From contig SKJK01000249.1 in NCBI GenBank assembly GCA_007121995.1, forward strand, positions 1-8,367: a stretch of DNA of 8,367 nucleotides, in the 5' to 3' direction. Shown here in pieces: positions 6,862-8,367 of this stretch. Source of the stretch: Desulfobulbaceae bacterium. Lineage in GTDB: Bacteria; Desulfobacterota; Desulfobulbia; Desulfobulbales; Desulfobulbaceae. The position numbers were made by a program, and so were the translations under genes. The notes beneath the pieces were generated by a model. The model worked only from the letters and a program-made list of their open reading frames with translations. It did not search any database and was not told the DNA's origin. Within the stretch, counting starts at the first letter, position 1. The number at the start of each line of letters is the position of its first letter.

Positions 6862-7182
6862 GGGGCGAGTGGGCCTGCTGCCATTGCTGATTGTTGATAC
6901 CTGCATCGTGACGGCTGGGTTCTTGTTTGGGATATATTTATTTGTAAGCAGGTTATAAGTGAGGCCGCATTTTTCATACTGGGCCTTCACCAGCTGCCCT
7001 TCGGGACGTCCGTTTGCAGGCCATCTTCATTGCCCGTATCCGTCCGGTAAAATGTACTTGAACCGGACGGCCACGAACACCAAAGCTGACGCACAGAAGA
7101 ACGCTCACAGATTCAGGTGATAGTACACAGCACCCTGTTGTGTGGTCAGGGGCTGGTTAATTTTACTTTTTTGGGTTGGCTA
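6862..7182. other. 321-base non-coding region upstream of the binding-protein/kinase operon
   Basis: No credible gene is seen here. An AT-rich patch (about 6928-6960) is the likeliest site of the operon promoter on the - strand, but I cannot assign clear -35 and -10 hexamers. It also holds a perfect 9-bp inverted repeat (7040-7070) and one arm of an 8-bp inverted repeat (7116-7187) whose other arm covers the stop codon of the metallopeptidase gene. The left part could be coding if the binding protein starts at 6906 or 6990. Confidence 0.5.
7040..7070. repeat. Perfect 9-bp GC-rich inverted repeat
   Basis: CCGTCCGGT (7040-7048) is exactly complementary to ACCGGACGG (7062-7070), with a 13-base AT-rich loop. 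It lies about 180 bases upstream of the chosen start of the binding-protein gene and about 110 bases beyond the metallopeptidase stop. There is no T-run on either strand. It could be a factor-dependent terminator of the metallopeptidase operon, an attenuator, or a regulator binding site. Confidence 0.5.
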
Positions 7183-7187
7183 TCACC
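7116..7187. repeat. 8-bp inverted repeat across the metallopeptidase stop codon
   Basis: GGTGATAG (7116-7123) and CTATCACC (7180-7187) are exact reverse complements separated by 56 bases. The right arm includes the TGA stop (7183-7185) of the metallopeptidase gene. Between them is a smaller bulged hairpin, ACACAG/CTGTTGT (7125-7141), and an AT-rich stretch with a T6 run (7167-7172). The long spacer makes the outer pairing tentative. Confidence 0.3.
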
Positions 7188-7572
7188 CGTACCCCAGAGC
7201 CGCCAACTCTCCTTCACCGAAACCGAGAAAATGGGCTATTTCATGCACCACCGTGACCTCGATTTCATCCATCAACTCTTCGGGGCTCCGGCAAAACGCT
7301 TCCAGAGGTTCTTGAAAGATATAAATGGTATCGGGAAAAAGCGGCGGATCGGTCAGGCTCCGTTCAGTCAACGGGACTCCCCAATAAAGGCCAAACAGGG
7401 TTTCGTCGGCGCTACAACCCAACTCCGCCAACATTTCGGCGCTGGGTCGCGGCTGCACTGTAATGAGAATGTTATCCAGATGGCGACGGATATCGGCGGG
7501 AATACGGGCGATGGCCTGTTCGACCAGACGATCAAAGGTCTCGCCGGCGAGCCTGGGTCGAGTGTTGATCAT
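7183..7572 (-). CDS. Minimal zincin-like metallopeptidase family protein
   Basis: This 129-residue cytoplasmic protein has no signal peptide. It ends in HEIAHFLGFGEGEL (110-123), an HExxHxxGxxE zincin motif: His110 and His114 would bind zinc, Glu111 is the general base, and Glu120 is a likely third ligand. Length, the GLYWGVPL segment (61-68), the TIYIFQEPLE strand (82-91) and the C-terminal position of the motif fit the small metallopeptidase family PF06262 (formerly DUF1025), whose members are about 110-140 residues long. Substrates of this family are not known to me. The ATG at 7572 overlaps the stop of the upstream gene as ATGA. A GGAGG sits about 15 bases upstream, too far for ideal initiation, so translation is probably coupled to that gene. 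Confidence 0.88.
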   Translation of the reverse strand: MINTRPRLAGETFDRLVEQAIARIPADIRRHLDNILITVQPRPSAEMLAELGCSADETLFGLYWGVPLTERSLTDPPLFPDTIYIFQEPLEAFCRSPEELMDEIEVTVVHEIAHFLGFGEGELAALGYG

Positions 7573-7829
7573 GGCGATGGCGGCTGGTCCTCCTGGTCCT
7601 CGTCCTGTTGTTTTGGTTCATGGTCATAGAGTTGTTTTGCCGCCAGCAGCAGCAAAAACATGGTGACCAGCGGAGCGATCATCGGTCCCGCCGCCAACAG
7701 GTTGGCCAGGGTCGGATTGTGCGGCTGGTACAGGGGGGCGAGGTGGCGCAGCCCCACGTAGGCGGCAATGGCCAGCAGGGCACTCACCCACCAGGGCATG
7801 CGCTTGTGTGTTGTCGGTCCTTGATCCAC
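7569..7829 (-). CDS. Small two-helix membrane protein, hypothetical
   Basis: This 86-residue protein is predicted by eye to have two membrane segments, about residues 12-29 and 41-67, followed by a hydrophilic tail rich in Asp, Glu, Gln and Pro (69-86) encoded by a short run of near-repeats of GGTCCT on the + strand. I do not recognise a family. The GTG at 7829 is chosen because GAGGAGG (complement of 7837-7843) lies 7 bases before it; the ATG at residue 11 lacks such a site. Its stop overlaps the start of the metallopeptidase gene by ATGA, so the pair is very likely one operon. It could be an anchor or a target of the peptidase, but that is inference from position alone. Confidence 0.75.
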   Translation of the reverse strand: MDQGPTTHKRMPWWVSALLAIAAYVGLRHLAPLYQPHNPTLANLLAAGPMIAPLVTMFLLLLAAKQLYDHEPKQQDEDQEDQPPSP

Positions 7830-7836
7830 GACTCCG

Positions 7837-7843
7837 CCTCCTC
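7837..7843 (-). promoter_or_regulatory. Ribosome-binding site deciding the GTG start of the 86-residue protein
   Basis: On the - strand this reads GAGGAGG, a near-perfect Shine-Dalgarno sequence 7 bases before the GTG at 7829. It supports the GTG over the later in-frame ATG. Confidence 0.7.
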
Positions 7844-7896
7844 AATCCTGCCTTGGTGTTGATGCAATACCTGACCCGCCGATACAACTCCCAACA

Positions 7897-7916
7897 GTGC
7901 GGGACCGTCCTGGCAC
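7897..7916 (-). terminator. Hairpin after the right-edge gene, possible terminator
   Basis: GTGC-GGGA (7897-7904) can pair with TCCT-GCAC (7908-7916, one bulged G), giving about 8 bp with a 3-base loop. It lies about 17 bases downstream of the stop of the right-edge gene on the - strand. Only scattered T residues follow, so it is a weak candidate for intrinsic termination. Confidence 0.28.
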
Positions 7917-7932
7917 CACGAGCACTCAGTTC

Positions 7933-8367
7933 TCAATCCATTCCCTGGAGCAGGCTGCGCCAGCGGAAGAAAATATGCTCATAGAAGGCCAACTCCTCCT
8001 GGTCGGTGAACATCCGTTTCTCGGTCTGCAACCCGGAGGTGTCTGGAATGGGGCCAAGGGTCAAACTCACCCCGGTGTGCATCCATGCAGAGCCAAAGGG
8101 AAAGATACGTAACCCGATAAGAAGCCCCGTTGCCTCCACTTGCGGCAAGGCCAGATCAAGAATAAAAAAATCTTTGCCGGTGATTATGTCAAGGGCCAGA
8201 AACCCGCCGGCCGGGATTAATTCTTTGATATAGAAGACCGAAAATCGGGCTTGAATCATCCCCGCCAGCAATCGCTGCTCATCGCTTCCCACTGGGTAGC
8301 GTTGCCGATTGAACACCTGACGAACCAGGCTGATCCCCCGGGGGCGATACATGTAGAGCAGATAATC
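7933..8367 (-). CDS. Unrecognised protein, C-terminal 144 residues (partial, runs off the right edge)
   Basis: The frame stays open to the window edge (residues DYLLY precede the first internal Met at 8352), so the start is probably outside. The visible part has a basic beginning (YRPRGISLVRQVFNRQR), then a stretch that looks mainly beta-strand (ARFSVFYIKELIPAGGFLALDIITGKDFFILD), a hydrophobic GLLIGLRIFPFG segment and an amphipathic helical C-terminus (EELAFYEHIFFRWRSLLQ). The pattern of strand, then 'D-x-x-T-G-x-x-F-x-x-x-D', then 'G-x-x-x-G-x-R' faintly resembles the small barrel-like region found in some SEC-C-associated hypothetical proteins. That is an impression, not an assignment. No membrane segment or catalytic motif is evident. 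It is followed by a 103-base gap before the two-helix protein gene. Confidence 0.7.
   Translation of the reverse strand, partial: DYLLYMYRPRGISLVRQVFNRQRYPVGSDEQRLLAGMIQARFSVFYIKELIPAGGFLALDIITGKDFFILDLALPQVEATGLLIGLRIFPFGSAWMHTGVSLTLGPIPDTSGLQTEKRMFTDQEELAFYEHIFFRWRSLLQGMD

Noticed and set aside
7117..7629. 170-residue + strand frame opposite the metallopeptidase
   Set aside because: The opposite strand carries an intact HExxHxxGxxE enzyme with ATGA coupling; this frame shows nothing recognisable.

Overview
The window looks like a chromosomal segment of an anaerobic member of the Desulfobacterota (old Deltaproteobacteria), possibly near Desulfobulbales. This is inferred from gene types, not from a marker gene: a corrin-ring methyltransferase of the cbi/cob pathway, an MgtE-type Mg2+ transporter, and a histidine kinase carrying a CW...CW cysteine-rich module of a kind I associate with that phylum. 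There is no rRNA, tRNA, CRISPR array, transposase or phage gene. Base composition looks even and coding density is high.

Layout. Bases 1-817 (+ strand) hold the end of a corrinoid-biosynthesis operon: a 3'-terminal gene fragment whose stop overlaps the start of cobJ/cbiH by ATGA, then complete cobJ/cbiH. Convergent to it on the - strand is an AI-2E/PerM-family membrane protein (857-2023). Bases 2024-2421 are non-coding and contain a candidate promoter plus a long, hairpin-rich leader for mgtE. The mgtE gene (2422-3801, + strand) has an excellent ribosome-binding site. Convergent to it is a two-gene - strand operon: a PhnD-like periplasmic binding lipoprotein (5941-6861) followed, with a gap of about 8 bases, by a sensor histidine kinase (3864-5933). 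Bases 6862-7182 are non-coding with two inverted repeats. Further upstream on the - strand lie a small HExxH zincin-like metallopeptidase (7183-7572), translationally coupled to a two-helix membrane protein (7569-7829), and the 3' part of an unrecognised gene running off the right edge (7933-8367).

How the genes may work together. The clearest functional unit is the binding protein and kinase pair. There is no ABC permease or ATPase beside the binding protein and no response regulator inside the window, so the lipoprotein is more likely a ligand-presenting subunit of a sensor than a nutrient-uptake protein. The kinase has a periplasmic sensor region, two membrane helices, an eight-cysteine module inserted after the HAMP-like linker, a PAS domain, and complete HisKA/HATPase boxes. 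It could therefore integrate a periplasmic ligand with a cytoplasmic redox or metal signal. The mgtE leader is the best candidate for undescribed regulatory RNA: I do not see the M-box consensus in it, but it has several hairpins, an imperfect duplicated motif, and an inverted repeat enclosing the ribosome-binding site.
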